DNA of 7,394 bases, taken from positions 1 to 7,394 of the forward strand of contig JAMWDC010000097.1 of NCBI GenBank assembly GCA_023819025.1, in the 5' to 3' direction. The stretch is from Candidatus Omnitrophota bacterium (GTDB lineage Bacteria; Omnitrophota; Omnitrophia; Omnitrophales; Aquincolibacteriaceae). Shown in pieces: positions 1-6,542 of the stretch; within the stretch, counting starts at the first letter, position 1, and each line of letters begins with the position of its first letter. The position numbers and the translations under genes were made by a program. The notes below the pieces were generated by a model. That model did no database searches. It was not told where the DNA came from and saw nothing but the letters and a program-made list of their open reading frames with translations.

Positions 1-48
1 CAATTTGTTCGTGGAAGGGTCGAATGCCACCCGCTCCACTCCCGACGT

Positions 49-87
49 CTTTTAGCGGCCTAACCCGAAGAAGGTCACGGCTAAAAG
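49..87. repeat. 8-bp perfect inverted repeat (hairpin)
   Basis: CTTTTAGC at 49-56 is the exact reverse complement of GCTAAAAG at 80-87, with 23 bases between. Inside, ACC (63-65) and GGT (73-75) could close a small inner stem. It has no T-run on either side, so it does not look like a standard terminator. An RNA element or protein-binding dyad is possible; no riboswitch family was recognised. Confidence 0.35.
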
Positions 88-168
88 TATTGGCGCTGAA
101 AAATCGTTTTCTCCCGAGCAGACGGTCTGAGTAGAGCAGTTGAATTGTTCCGCCTTGACGACAGGGAC

Positions 169-199
169 AAAAAATAAGCCCCAACCCGGTTTTGGGGGC
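169..199 (-). terminator. Rho-independent terminator of the CBM48 gene
   Basis: Read on the minus strand, GCCCCCAA (199-192) pairs with TTGGGGC (184-178), with one bulged C and a 7-base loop. It is followed at once by TTATTTTTT (177-169). A GC-rich stem plus U-tract is the classic intrinsic terminator form. It lies about 170 bases past the stop codon of the CBM48 gene and would end its transcript. Confidence 0.75.
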
Positions 200-372
200 G
201 GTTTCGGCTTCAAACTCCGCCTGCGGGAAAGTCCTTCCTCGATATGTCGAGAATTAACCGCGATAATAAAAATTCAGTTCCGGTGGGTATCCTCTATCCG
301 TTTCTCCAAGAGGACGCTTCAAAAAACAGACCTCCGGAATCGGCATTATTGTATTGTTTTGGGAACCGGATT

Positions 373-684
373 CTAGGATCGGACGTTCAGAACAGCGTTC
401 TGAGAACCGAAACCATTCGGGGTACGCTCTTTGGCCTTGGGATCGTCCGTCCATTTGCCGTCCACATAGAAACGGTACTCATAACGTCCCGGCCTCAGAC
501 GAATCGAGGTCTTCCACACCCCTTGTGCATCTCTGGTGAGCGAATTCGCGATCGTACTCCATTTGTTGAAAGAACCGGCAACGTATACACTCTTCGCCTT
601 GGGTGCTTGATATTCAAAAGTCACATCGACATCCTGAGGCACCGAGGTCGTCGGTCTCGATTGCGTATTGGTGGGTAAAACCAT
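373..684 (-). CDS. stand-alone CBM48 / AMPK-type glycogen-binding domain protein
   Basis: Small protein of 103 residues consisting almost entirely of one carbohydrate-binding domain of the CBM48 / isoamylase early-set / AMPK-beta glycogen-binding type. After a Thr/Pro-rich leader (1-20) come the family landmarks: FEYQAP (23-28), VAGSFNKW (35-42), GVW (55-57), RPGRYEYRFYVDGKW (64-78), DDP (80-82) and FGSQNAVLNV (92-101). Trp42 and Trp78 are the expected sugar-stacking residues. No catalytic domain, signal peptide or membrane segment is present, so it is probably a cytosolic glycogen-binding adaptor. An in-frame ATG 63 bases upstream is less likely, because the ATG at 684 has AAAGGAG seven bases before it. 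It is separated from the fap-like cluster by about 330 bases and ends in its own terminator, so it may be an independent unit. The domain call is firm; the cellular partner is unknown. Confidence 0.88.
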   Translation of the reverse strand: MVLPTNTQSRPTTSVPQDVDVTFEYQAPKAKSVYVAGSFNKWSTIANSLTRDAQGVWKTSIRLRPGRYEYRFYVDGKWTDDPKAKERTPNGFGSQNAVLNVRS

Positions 685-691
685 TGCAATG

Positions 692-698
692 CTCCTTT
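692..698 (-). promoter_or_regulatory. strong ribosome binding site of the CBM48 gene
   Basis: AAAGGAG on the minus strand, seven bases before the ATG at 684. It decides the start in favour of the 103-residue form over the upstream in-frame ATG at 747, and suggests efficient translation. Confidence 0.8.
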
Positions 699-893
699 CT
701 TCATTGATGTCTACAAATAAAAATCCGGCACAATTCCTAACAGGCAACTAACATCCTTGAGATCGAACAGGACTTGCCCACATTCTAAAAAATCGGCTTG
801 CCATTCTTGAATCTCTCTTCCTTCAAGGACGATGCCTTACAATTTCCAGCACCGTTACCTACGGAATGACCGAATCTTCCAAATCTGTCGCAT

Positions 894-923
894 ATAATAC
901 GGCGAAAACCACTCCTGGGTAAA
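894..923 (-). promoter_or_regulatory. possible sigma-70-type promoter for the CBM48 gene
   Basis: Minus strand: TTTACC (923-918) as -35, an 18-base spacer, then TATTAT (899-894) as -10. The matches to consensus are 4/6 and 5/6. It would give a 5' leader of about 200 bases before the ATG at 684. It is the best match seen by eye in this gap, but such matches occur by chance. Confidence 0.3.
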
Positions 924-1002
924 CCTATTTTTTGGGGGGCCTCCCGGCTACCTTTTCTCTGGTACTGCACCTCTTGATTAGGCCTTGTCAGGGACGGATG
1001 TT

Positions 1003-1018
1003 CCTCTAGGTTTAGAGG
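1003..1018 (-). terminator. hairpin over the acyltransferase stop codon, possible weak terminator
   Basis: CCTCTA (1003-1008) and TAGAGG (1013-1018) form a perfect 6-bp stem with a GGTT loop that overlaps the TAA stop. No U-run follows on the minus strand, so if it acts it is more likely an RNA-stabilising or Rho-related structure than an intrinsic terminator. Confidence 0.3.
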
Positions 1019-1902
1019 CCTGGATAATGACTTTGAAGGTGCTTTTTGGCGGTGCGGGATATGTTATTGTATTGCAATAGGTTACGAATCAGAATAGTAT
1101 TCCATTCGAAGTCATTTTCAAAACCATGCTTTGAGGTCTCCCTTAGAAGATAGACCTTTGACCCTTGATCCTGCGGAACAATCTCATGCCACCGTTGAAT
1201 ATTCGCATGCATGGCAATGGCGGGATTACCGCAGGCGGGACGGTACGGCCTCGGCGAACCAATCTTCTGAAAGGTGAAAGACCGATAAAGCCGTTCCTGT
1301 TTCGGGTGCACGGCAATGACGAAATCCGTGATGGATGTTGACCGGACATAATCGAACATTCCCTTAAATAGGAAAAAGGCCGTGGCCAGTTTCCTGAAAT
1401 TCGCCAGATGCCGGTCCTCTCCTTCATAAAGGCTCCGGTCGAACGCAAGCAGGCTGATTTCAGCAAGACAACGTTCGGGCGCCCTCAAGGCATTAATCTC
1501 ATCCCGAAAGGCCGCCTCCGCGGGCAATCCGCACTGGGTATCCGTGATTAAACTCAACGTGCCGAGGACCTTCCTGTCTTTTTCAAAAACGAAGGTCCTG
1601 GACCGGGGAAGAAAACAGTAAAAGGTATAATACATTCCTGATTCGTTAGGGTGGCAAAAGCCGCGTGTCAGGTATTCCCGATAAACCAGCTGATAAGCCG
1701 CCGCGAGTTCGTCAAACGTTTTGGCGATCCCCACAGCCGCACCGTGATACTCCTCCTGCCTGAAAGCAAGACAGCAAAGCTTGTCCGAAAGATAGAGGTC
1801 ACGGTCTGCAACTGTTAGATCTGTTAGATTCTGTCTCATGATGACGCCTTTTTGCCCAAGATGTAATCCCTCGACCGGAACCAAGAAAAAGGGATCCGAC
1901 AT
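1012..1902 (-). CDS. FeeM-type N-acyl amino acid synthase (GNAT-like acyltransferase)
   Basis: Predicted cytosolic protein of 296 residues. Landmarks of the FeeM / PEP-CTERM-exosortase-associated acyltransferase group are visible, numbered from the ATG at 1902: the entry motif AAYQLVYREYLTRGF (about 68-82), a TFVFEKDRKVLGTLSLI strand pair (about 102-118), CLAEISLLAFDR (about 144-155), and VHPKQERLYRSFTFQKIG (about 198-215) followed by YRPACGNPAIAM. Known members join a long-chain acyl group from acyl-ACP to an amino acid such as tyrosine, and are related in fold to acyl-homoserine-lactone synthases. The acceptor here cannot be read from sequence. A GTG at 1908 is in frame but only three bases from the GGGGGAG motif; the ATG at 1902 is nine bases away and is preferred. 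It follows the fapF-like stop by 52 bases on the same strand, so it is probably the last gene of the operon, an association I do not know from Pseudomonas fap operons. Confidence 0.8.
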   Translation of the reverse strand: MSDPFFLVPVEGLHLGQKGVIMRQNLTDLTVADRDLYLSDKLCCLAFRQEEYHGAAVGIAKTFDELAAAYQLVYREYLTRGFCHPNESGMYYTFYCFLPRSRTFVFEKDRKVLGTLSLITDTQCGLPAEAAFRDEINALRAPERCLAEISLLAFDRSLYEGEDRHLANFRKLATAFFLFKGMFDYVRSTSITDFVIAVHPKQERLYRSFTFQKIGSPRPYRPACGNPAIAMHANIQRWHEIVPQDQGSKVYLLRETSKHGFENDFEWNTILIRNLLQYNNISRTAKKHLQSHYPGL

Positions 1903-1911
1903 CGACACCTG

Positions 1912-1918
1912 CTCCCCC
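1912..1918 (-). promoter_or_regulatory. ribosome binding site deciding the acyltransferase start
   Basis: GGGGGAG on the minus strand. It is nine bases from the ATG at 1902 but only three from the in-frame GTG at 1908, which favours the ATG. An internal ATG at 1839 (after GVI) is a second option with a weaker AGG before it. Confidence 0.65.
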
Positions 1919-1954
1919 GACCCGGCAGGGAGATATCGCGTGCAACCCTAGGGG

Positions 1955-3439
1955 TTAGAACTTATAAGGGAAACGGAGTTCCACGATGTAGTCGGGCGCA
2001 TCCGTGGTCAAACCCATCCCGAGGCTGAAATCAATTGCGGCCTTTTCCGAATGAGTCCAAGAAAATCCTGCCTTTAAGGCGGCACTATTCAAATAAGAAC
2101 CGTTGACCGGAATCCCACTACGTTTCAGCTTGGAAGTAATGCTCTGCTCGTATTGAAAATTAATCGCGGTCTGATAACTCAGCGCGATCGCGGTTCCAAA
2201 ACCGAAACCCACCGAATCTCCCGGATCCATCTCACCGAATACCGAATACGTTTCGGGAAGGTTCCAAGTATAGTTTAAAGTACCGAAAACGACGGCGGGA
2301 TCACTTGTTTTAACACCCACCACACCAGCCCGAACGCCCCAATGCCCGGTTCCCAATCCGATGGGATTCAGATAGGGATTCGAACCCGTGGGGCTTTTCA
2401 CTCCCAGGGAAACGATCGTATCCGGAATGATACCGTTTTCACGGAGCACGTGAGCGCTTAATGTCGCCTCAATATCACCCAACCCGCGTACATCCTTGGT
2501 CTTTTCATCACCGAGGTTGCTTGTAATCCTGTCAAATTCATACCGATAAGGGACCTTCACTTCCCCCTGAATGTTATGCCAGATGCCGTACCTGAGCGGC
2601 ATGGAACCGATCAGGATGTCGCGCTTGACGGATTCGGTAGATATCTCGCCGATCACCAGAACCGGAAGGATACTGAACCCTTCGATATTGATTTTGTTGG
2701 AAGAAAAATGGGCCGCGGTAAAGGTGGGTTCCACTTGCAACGTCCCCCGGGGAAGAAGCAAACCGCCCTCTTCAATGAGCATCCTTTCGACCGCGTTGCT
2801 TCTCTGTTGTCTGGGCCGGGAATACGATTCCTCTTGGGCAATCTGTTGCATGTATTCTTTTTGAACGTCGGAATAACCGAGCTGTTGATTTCCGGAAGGG
2901 TTGGATTTCTTGGCCATCCCGGGTGCGATTTGAGTTTCGGACTCGGTCCCCCCAGCCCGGTAGGATGCGAACTCAAGATTCGTCAGCTCCCGAATCTTTC
3001 GGTCACTCAAGACGGTCCTGAAATCCCTTTTGCCTGAAACCGGAACTTTTGTTCCTGCGGATTCCTTCGAAACCGTTTGTTGAGCCCTATCTTTCGCAAC
3101 AAGGTCCGGGACGCGATAAACGGAATAATTTTCCAATTCCGTTCTCACGATTTCCTTCACCGCCTGATGCAATTCAATAATGATTTGAGCTTTCAGTTCT
3201 TCGTTCTGGTCCTGGGTATTTTGATGAGCCGGAAACATCCGGAAAGGGAATAACAGGGTTAATAAGATAAAAACAGCTATGGGAACTGAAGTTTTGCGAA
3301 CTTCTGTCCCACAGAAGAAGCGAGGCAGCGAAGCATGCCCTTTCCCCTTCGGGATCACGGATCGACGCCGGGCCTTTTGTAGCGATTCGATAACCATTGA
3401 CCAGTGTATCTTTTCCAAGGTTGGGGTTCCCCCTTCCAT
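1955..3439 (-). CDS. fapF: FapF-like outer-membrane amyloid exporter (coiled coil plus beta-barrel)
   Basis: Outer-membrane protein of up to 494 residues. The order is: unusual charged N-terminal extension (1-49), hydrophobic signal segment (51-68), a helical, probably coiled-coil stretch (about 74-107, 'NEELKAQIIIELHQAVKEIV'), a low-complexity linker (about 110-215), then a beta-barrel from EEGGLLLPRGTLQVEPTF (223-240) to the C-terminus, which ends RFPYKF with the terminal Phe typical of BAM substrates. The GGLLLP-GTLQVEP start and LRYGI...VKVPYRY (282-300) pattern is that of Phenol_MetA_deg/FapF-type barrels. Pseudomonas FapF is a trimeric barrel gated by an N-terminal helical plug and exports amyloid subunits; the same job is inferred here from architecture and from the C39 peptidase gene 12 bases upstream. 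The start is uncertain: the ATG at 3439 lacks a Shine-Dalgarno. A TTG at 3418 lies ten bases after GAAGGGGG, and a second ATG is at 3397. Confidence 0.8.
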   Translation of the reverse strand: MEGGTPTLEKIHWSMVIESLQKARRRSVIPKGKGHASLPRFFCGTEVRKTSVPIAVFILLTLLFPFRMFPAHQNTQDQNEELKAQIIIELHQAVKEIVRTELENYSVYRVPDLVAKDRAQQTVSKESAGTKVPVSGKRDFRTVLSDRKIRELTNLEFASYRAGGTESETQIAPGMAKKSNPSGNQQLGYSDVQKEYMQQIAQEESYSRPRQQRSNAVERMLIEEGGLLLPRGTLQVEPTFTAAHFSSNKINIEGFSILPVLVIGEISTESVKRDILIGSMPLRYGIWHNIQGEVKVPYRYEFDRITSNLGDEKTKDVRGLGDIEATLSAHVLRENGIIPDTIVSLGVKSPTGSNPYLNPIGLGTGHWGVRAGVVGVKTSDPAVVFGTLNYTWNLPETYSVFGEMDPGDSVGFGFGTAIALSYQTAINFQYEQSITSKLKRSGIPVNGSYLNSAALKAGFSWTHSEKAAIDFSLGMGLTTDAPDYIVELRFPYKF

Positions 3440-3451
3440 AAGATATGATTT

Positions 3452-4165
3452 CTAAAATTCTTCAGGGAAAACGGAGGTCCGAAGCGCTTGTAGTTGCACG
3501 GCCTGCCTCGCTTCTTTTCCGCTCGCGACAATGAGGTCCTCCCGATCGATCCTCAAAGAAGACGGGAGGACCGGCTTAAAGGGATTCCGCGGACGTTGAT
3601 CCTCGATGACCATCCCGATCCCGTCCTGCCAGACGCGTTCAAACCATTTCGCTTTCATGATCATGTTTCCCATGGCAGGGTCAGCCACAAACACCCGGTC
3701 TCCAATTACTGCTTTGACAATAATAAAATGCCGGTAATTTTTAAATTGGATCGGAACAAGAACCGGGTGGTTCATCTGGCGCAGAAAATCCATATCCATT
3801 TTGTATCCCGTGACCTGGTAACCCCGTCTCTCGGCAAACTTTTTTAAGTCCAAAAGGGAAAAACCCTTCCGCTCCTTTACCTTTTCAAGACTGGTCGTCC
3901 TCAAGATATCCAGGATGATTTCCCGTTCCTCGACGGGATCATGCAGATCATAATTCAGGATCGTGGATAACCCGGCGGCCCCGCAGCTGAAATCGGAACT
4001 CTGCCGCACCACATGCTGATCCCGGATCTCCCGGATACTCTTTACTTTTTTTTGGATCCTGACATTGGCAGCTGAGAATTGAAAGGCAAGGCACGGGCCG
4101 GAATAGAAAACAACTACGAAAAAAATAAGTACGGTCGATATCATTTTTGAAACTCTCATGGCCAT
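3452..4165 (-). CDS. fapD: FapD-like periplasmic C39 cysteine peptidase
   Basis: A 237-residue exported papain-like peptidase of family C39. Residues 1-27 form a Sec signal (basic start, hydrophobic core TVLIFFVVVFY, likely cut after CLA). The peptidase core shows the oxyanion Gln55 and catalytic Cys61 in RQSSDFSCGAAGLSTIL, His146 in YRHFIIVKA and Asp162 in VFVADPAMGN, in the correct order and spacing, so it looks active. Unlike bacteriocin ABC exporters, in which C39 is the N-terminal part of a transporter, it has no transporter domain. That matches FapD of fap operons. C39 enzymes classically cut after double-glycine leaders, and the gene directly upstream encodes such a motif. The start at 4165 is 18 bases after the upstream stop; an ATG at 4159 is equally possible. 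Only a weak GAG precedes them. The family call is firm; the substrate is inferred. Confidence 0.87.
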   Translation of the reverse strand: MAMRVSKMISTVLIFFVVVFYSGPCLAFQFSAANVRIQKKVKSIREIRDQHVVRQSSDFSCGAAGLSTILNYDLHDPVEEREIILDILRTTSLEKVKERKGFSLLDLKKFAERRGYQVTGYKMDMDFLRQMNHPVLVPIQFKNYRHFIIVKAVIGDRVFVADPAMGNMIMKAKWFERVWQDGIGMVIEDQRPRNPFKPVLPSSLRIDREDLIVASGKEARQAVQLQALRTSVFPEEF

Positions 4166-4183
4166 GCGGAGCTCAGCGGTGGC

Positions 4184-6520
4184 TTACCGTATTTGAAAAC
4201 GGTAATGATCCTCAAAATTTAATTCGTTATGATTTGAAAGGCTGCCGACATTGGAATCGATATTGATGACCAAATTAATCAGGATCGGAACAAGGCTGCC
4301 CGCCGAATTGACATTGACCAAAGCCGACAGGTACTGCTGCGACTGATCCCCGATCAAGACCACGTTCATTCCCGAACGATTCAACGCCGTAACGGTCGGA
4401 AGGCTGGCCTCAGGTGTGGTGGGCGTGTAAAGATCTATCGTCCTGGGCGTTTCCGAAAAATCACTCGAATTATTGTTTAAAGATTCCTCTCCGAAGGAAC
4501 CGGACAAAAGATTGTTTGCGGCAGGAACGTTTGAATCATTGATTTGTATGTCGCCGGCAAATTCCGTATCCACAGCGACCACGGGAGGAGCAACCGCTGC
4601 AGGAATCGTTGAAGTGCCCGCTGAATGGGTGTCAACTGGATTTATATCCGGCACCGAGGCGGAAAAATCGTTCAAAACCGGGACACTTGTTCCACTTGTC
4701 TGTCCATTGTCCACCGGATTCACATCTGGTATCGTTACGGTAGGATCATTGACAGCCGGAAGATACGAATCATTCGGCAAGGTGTTATCTGCCGGACTCC
4801 CCTCGGGTGTGGAAACTGGAGGGGCATTATATAAGGTAACTGAGGAGGCACCGGGCTGAGAATTAGTATTGCCCGTGGGGTCCACGCCCGCAGACAGAGC
4901 CGTAAAATTATTTTCGGCCGAAGTATTTAAACCGCCGCTTGGCCCGTTGTCCACGGAGGTCGATTCCAGCGTCAAGACAGACGGATTGTTGCCGGCCGGC
5001 GGATTTGAAAAACTGCTCGGACTATTATCGACGGAATTATCTTCTACCGGCGTATTCGGAAGATTGTTTTGACCTCCGGATTTCGTCACAGGTTCCGAAG
5101 AAACTGGGGTATTGCTATCCGCCGGAACCGTTGAAACAGTCGCCGGATTTTCGTTCAAAAGATTTACGTCGACCGCAGACGTGGAAAAATCGTTTATCCT
5201 CGGGACTTCGGTATCTGTCGTTTGCAGATCGTTGCTAAGACCGACTTCTTGAGTGGAAACAGGCGGATCATTGGCTACCGGTGTGCAGGAACCATCACTT
5301 GGACCACCGTTAGCAGGCTGAAGCTCCGGCATCATCACGGACGGATTATTTCCCGCAGGAATATTCGGGAAATTCTCTTGCACATGACTTCCAGAATGAA
5401 TCACCGGCTCCATCACGGATGAATGATTGTCGTCCGACGGATTTGCAAGGCGATTCTGGCTATTACTATTATCTAAAGGACTATTCTCGGAAGTAGCCAG
5501 TGCACTATTATTGGTTAAATCTGGCGGAGATTGATCGCTTGAACTCAACGAAGGGAGGTCATTTTCAACCAGCGGATTAGAACTATTATTTTGATCACTT
5601 GTTACGGGATTACTCCAGGGAGTCGGGGCTGCCGGTTCATCAACGACAGGAAGACTCGAAACTGAACGCTTGCTCGTCTCAGACGCGTTATTCGTCACAG
5701 ACACCCAATCCACCGGAGACGTGTTAGAGGTTGTCTGCGAGACCGGATTCGACGGGGGTGGATCCGAAACTCCAGGAGCCGCCTGGCTTTTCTGGACCGG
5801 CAAGGTTTCCGTCAAAAGAGCTCCTGATGAGAGTAACGGATTCGTTATAACCGCCGGTAATATCGATGAACTTCCCGCAGGCTGAGGCTGACTTACAGCC
5901 CCTTGAGGACTGACAGTCGCTGCGGTATTCGGCGCCGCTGTGTTTGATGTGCTTGACGGACTGGGAGTTGCAGTGGTGTCATAAAAACTTGTCATGTTCA
6001 AGGTGTTGACATTAATGGCATGGGTCACCGTCGATTTGATATTGATCATCAAATTCATCATGATCGGGATCATACTGCCTGCGGCATTGACATTGATCAG
6101 CGAAGAAAGAAATTGCTGAGCGTTATGACTGACGATTACGGTATTTGAACTCCCGTTGTTGTTTACAGCGTTTGACGTGGTATTGACCGTAGGGACGGCC
6201 GGAGTTGTCGGAGTTGGCGGGGCTTGGGGGGAGGTCGGGGCCGTTGGTATTTTGGGCGCGGACGGCGCTTTGGGCACTACGACCTGCGGCTGGATAACGG
6301 CAACGTCGAACTTGACGGTGAAACCTTCGGCATAAACACCGTCTAGTTGGTCATCGGAGAGTCGAATGGCACGAGCCGCGAAGGCACAGGGGATCGGAAT
6401 CAGACTGATGAGATAAAATCCGAGGATTGTTCCAACCAAACTAACCTGCCAGACAGGTCTGATCCTTTTGGTTATCCATCCAAATAAGATAGTGTTGTTA
6501 GCCATTCTTGAGAAAACCAT
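4184..6520 (-). CDS. large secreted repeat protein with duplicated AQQ/VNVNAAGS domain, putative Fap fibre component or adhesin
   Basis: 778 residues; I do not recognise a named family. N-terminus: basic region, hydrophobic core (about 26-45) and AFA-A signal cleavage near 48. Next is LSDDQLDGVYAEG (54-66), resembling a double-glycine leader, then a Pro/Thr/Ala-rich stretch (83-112). Domain A (126-162) and domain B (719-755) are two copies of one motif: N-x-V, then AQQ or SQQ, then NVNAAGS or NVNSAGS, then P-I and N-L-x-I-N-I. Between them lie about 550 residues rich in Ser, Asn, Pro, Thr and Asp, which include a degenerate repeat array (369-672). The mature chain has one cysteine (412). The long disordered middle with similar ends suggests a fibre-associated adhesin or minor amyloid subunit handled by the FapD/FapF pair encoded just downstream. 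It sits where fapC or fapE might be expected, but no homology to either is claimed. Neither ATG (6520 or 6505) has a clear Shine-Dalgarno. Secretion is well supported; function is inferred. Confidence 0.75.
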   Translation of the reverse strand: MVFSRMANNTILFGWITKRIRPVWQVSLVGTILGFYLISLIPIPCAFAARAIRLSDDQLDGVYAEGFTVKFDVAVIQPQVVVPKAPSAPKIPTAPTSPQAPPTPTTPAVPTVNTTSNAVNNNGSSNTVIVSHNAQQFLSSLINVNAAGSMIPIMMNLMINIKSTVTHAINVNTLNMTSFYDTTATPSPSSTSNTAAPNTAATVSPQGAVSQPQPAGSSSILPAVITNPLLSSGALLTETLPVQKSQAAPGVSDPPPSNPVSQTTSNTSPVDWVSVTNNASETSKRSVSSLPVVDEPAAPTPWSNPVTSDQNNSSNPLVENDLPSLSSSDQSPPDLTNNSALATSENSPLDNSNSQNRLANPSDDNHSSVMEPVIHSGSHVQENFPNIPAGNNPSVMMPELQPANGGPSDGSCTPVANDPPVSTQEVGLSNDLQTTDTEVPRINDFSTSAVDVNLLNENPATVSTVPADSNTPVSSEPVTKSGGQNNLPNTPVEDNSVDNSPSSFSNPPAGNNPSVLTLESTSVDNGPSGGLNTSAENNFTALSAGVDPTGNTNSQPGASSVTLYNAPPVSTPEGSPADNTLPNDSYLPAVNDPTVTIPDVNPVDNGQTSGTSVPVLNDFSASVPDINPVDTHSAGTSTIPAAVAPPVVAVDTEFAGDIQINDSNVPAANNLLSGSFGEESLNNNSSDFSETPRTIDLYTPTTPEASLPTVTALNRSGMNVVLIGDQSQQYLSALVNVNSAGSLVPILINLVINIDSNVGSLSNHNELNFEDHYRFQIR
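4256..4366 (-). repeat. C-terminal copy (B) of the AQQ/VNVNAAGS domain
   Basis: Residues 719-755 of the 778-residue protein. Aligned with copy A without gaps at a constant offset of 593 residues, it keeps the QQ pair (728-729), NVN (736-738), AGS (740-742), Pro745 and the NL-x-IN-I pattern (749-754). Confidence 0.8.
4505..5416 (-). repeat. degenerate tandem repeats of about 25-40 residues (roughly 11 units)
   Basis: Residues 369-672 of the 778-residue protein can be set out as about eleven units, mostly 25-28 residues long. Each begins with a V-x-P-[DE] or S-x-P/S-x-E type step, continues with a P-x-DNG-like turn, and ends in P-A-x-N-[ND]-[PF]. The clearest units start at VMMPELQPANGG, VLTLESTSVDNG, TIPDVNPVDNG and SVPDINPVD. 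DNA identity between units is low, so the array is old or under protein-level selection. Confidence 0.65.
6035..6145 (-). repeat. N-terminal copy (A) of the AQQ/VNVNAAGS domain
   Basis: Residues 126-162 of the 778-residue protein: AQQ (134-136), NVNAAGS (143-149), Pro152 and the NL-x-IN-I pattern (156-161). Paired with copy B at 4256-4366. Confidence 0.8.
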
Positions 6521-6542
6521 TCAGACACTATGAAAAGGGCGA

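Larger units (their letters stand above)
1..372. other. non-coding left flank
   Basis: No convincing gene is seen on either strand. The longest open frames here, on the plus strand, have no ribosome binding site, no family resemblance, and partly run antisense to the CBM48 gene. The stretch holds an inverted repeat (49-87) and a minus-strand intrinsic terminator (169-199), both listed separately. Bases 200-372 are the 3' untranslated part of the CBM48 transcript. Confidence 0.6.
685..1002. other. intergenic region between the acyltransferase and CBM48 genes
   Basis: About 320 bases without a supported gene. A 61-codon minus-strand frame (785-970) has no ribosome binding site or recognisable family and is not called. 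The region holds a possible minus-strand promoter (894-923) and the near-palindrome GGGGGGCCTCCC beside a T6 run (plus strand, about 927-944). It probably separates the fap-like operon from the CBM48 unit. Confidence 0.5.

Noticed and set aside
244..678. Plus-strand open frame of 144 codons across the CBM48 gene
   Set aside because: It is the antisense shadow of the well-supported CBM48 gene, with no ribosome binding site and no recognisable motif.
893..898. Perfect TATAAT on the plus strand
   Set aside because: No -35 element at a suitable distance and no plus-strand gene downstream; the same bases fit the minus-strand promoter candidate.
785..970. Minus-strand 61-codon frame in the gap before the CBM48 gene
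   Set aside because: No signal, domain or Shine-Dalgarno; its basic, mixed composition looks like translated non-coding DNA.
905..975. GGGTAAACC (plus) and GGTAGCCGGGAGGCC (minus) recalling pieces of a cyclic di-GMP-I riboswitch
   Set aside because: The two pieces are on opposite strands, and the conserved core (GACGCAAAGCC) is absent on both.
1944..1956. AACCC-TAG-GGGTT mini-hairpin over the FapF-like stop codon
   Set aside because: Only five base pairs with no U-tract; too weak to call a terminator within a likely operon.
4473..4859. Plus-strand open frame of 128 codons inside the 778-residue gene
   Set aside because: Antisense shadow of the repeat array; its apparent repeats mirror those of the real gene.
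6386..6388. Cys45 in the signal peptide of the 778-residue protein as a lipoprotein site
   Set aside because: The preceding residues, IPIP, do not fit a lipobox, and AFA-A just after it is a good signal peptidase I site.
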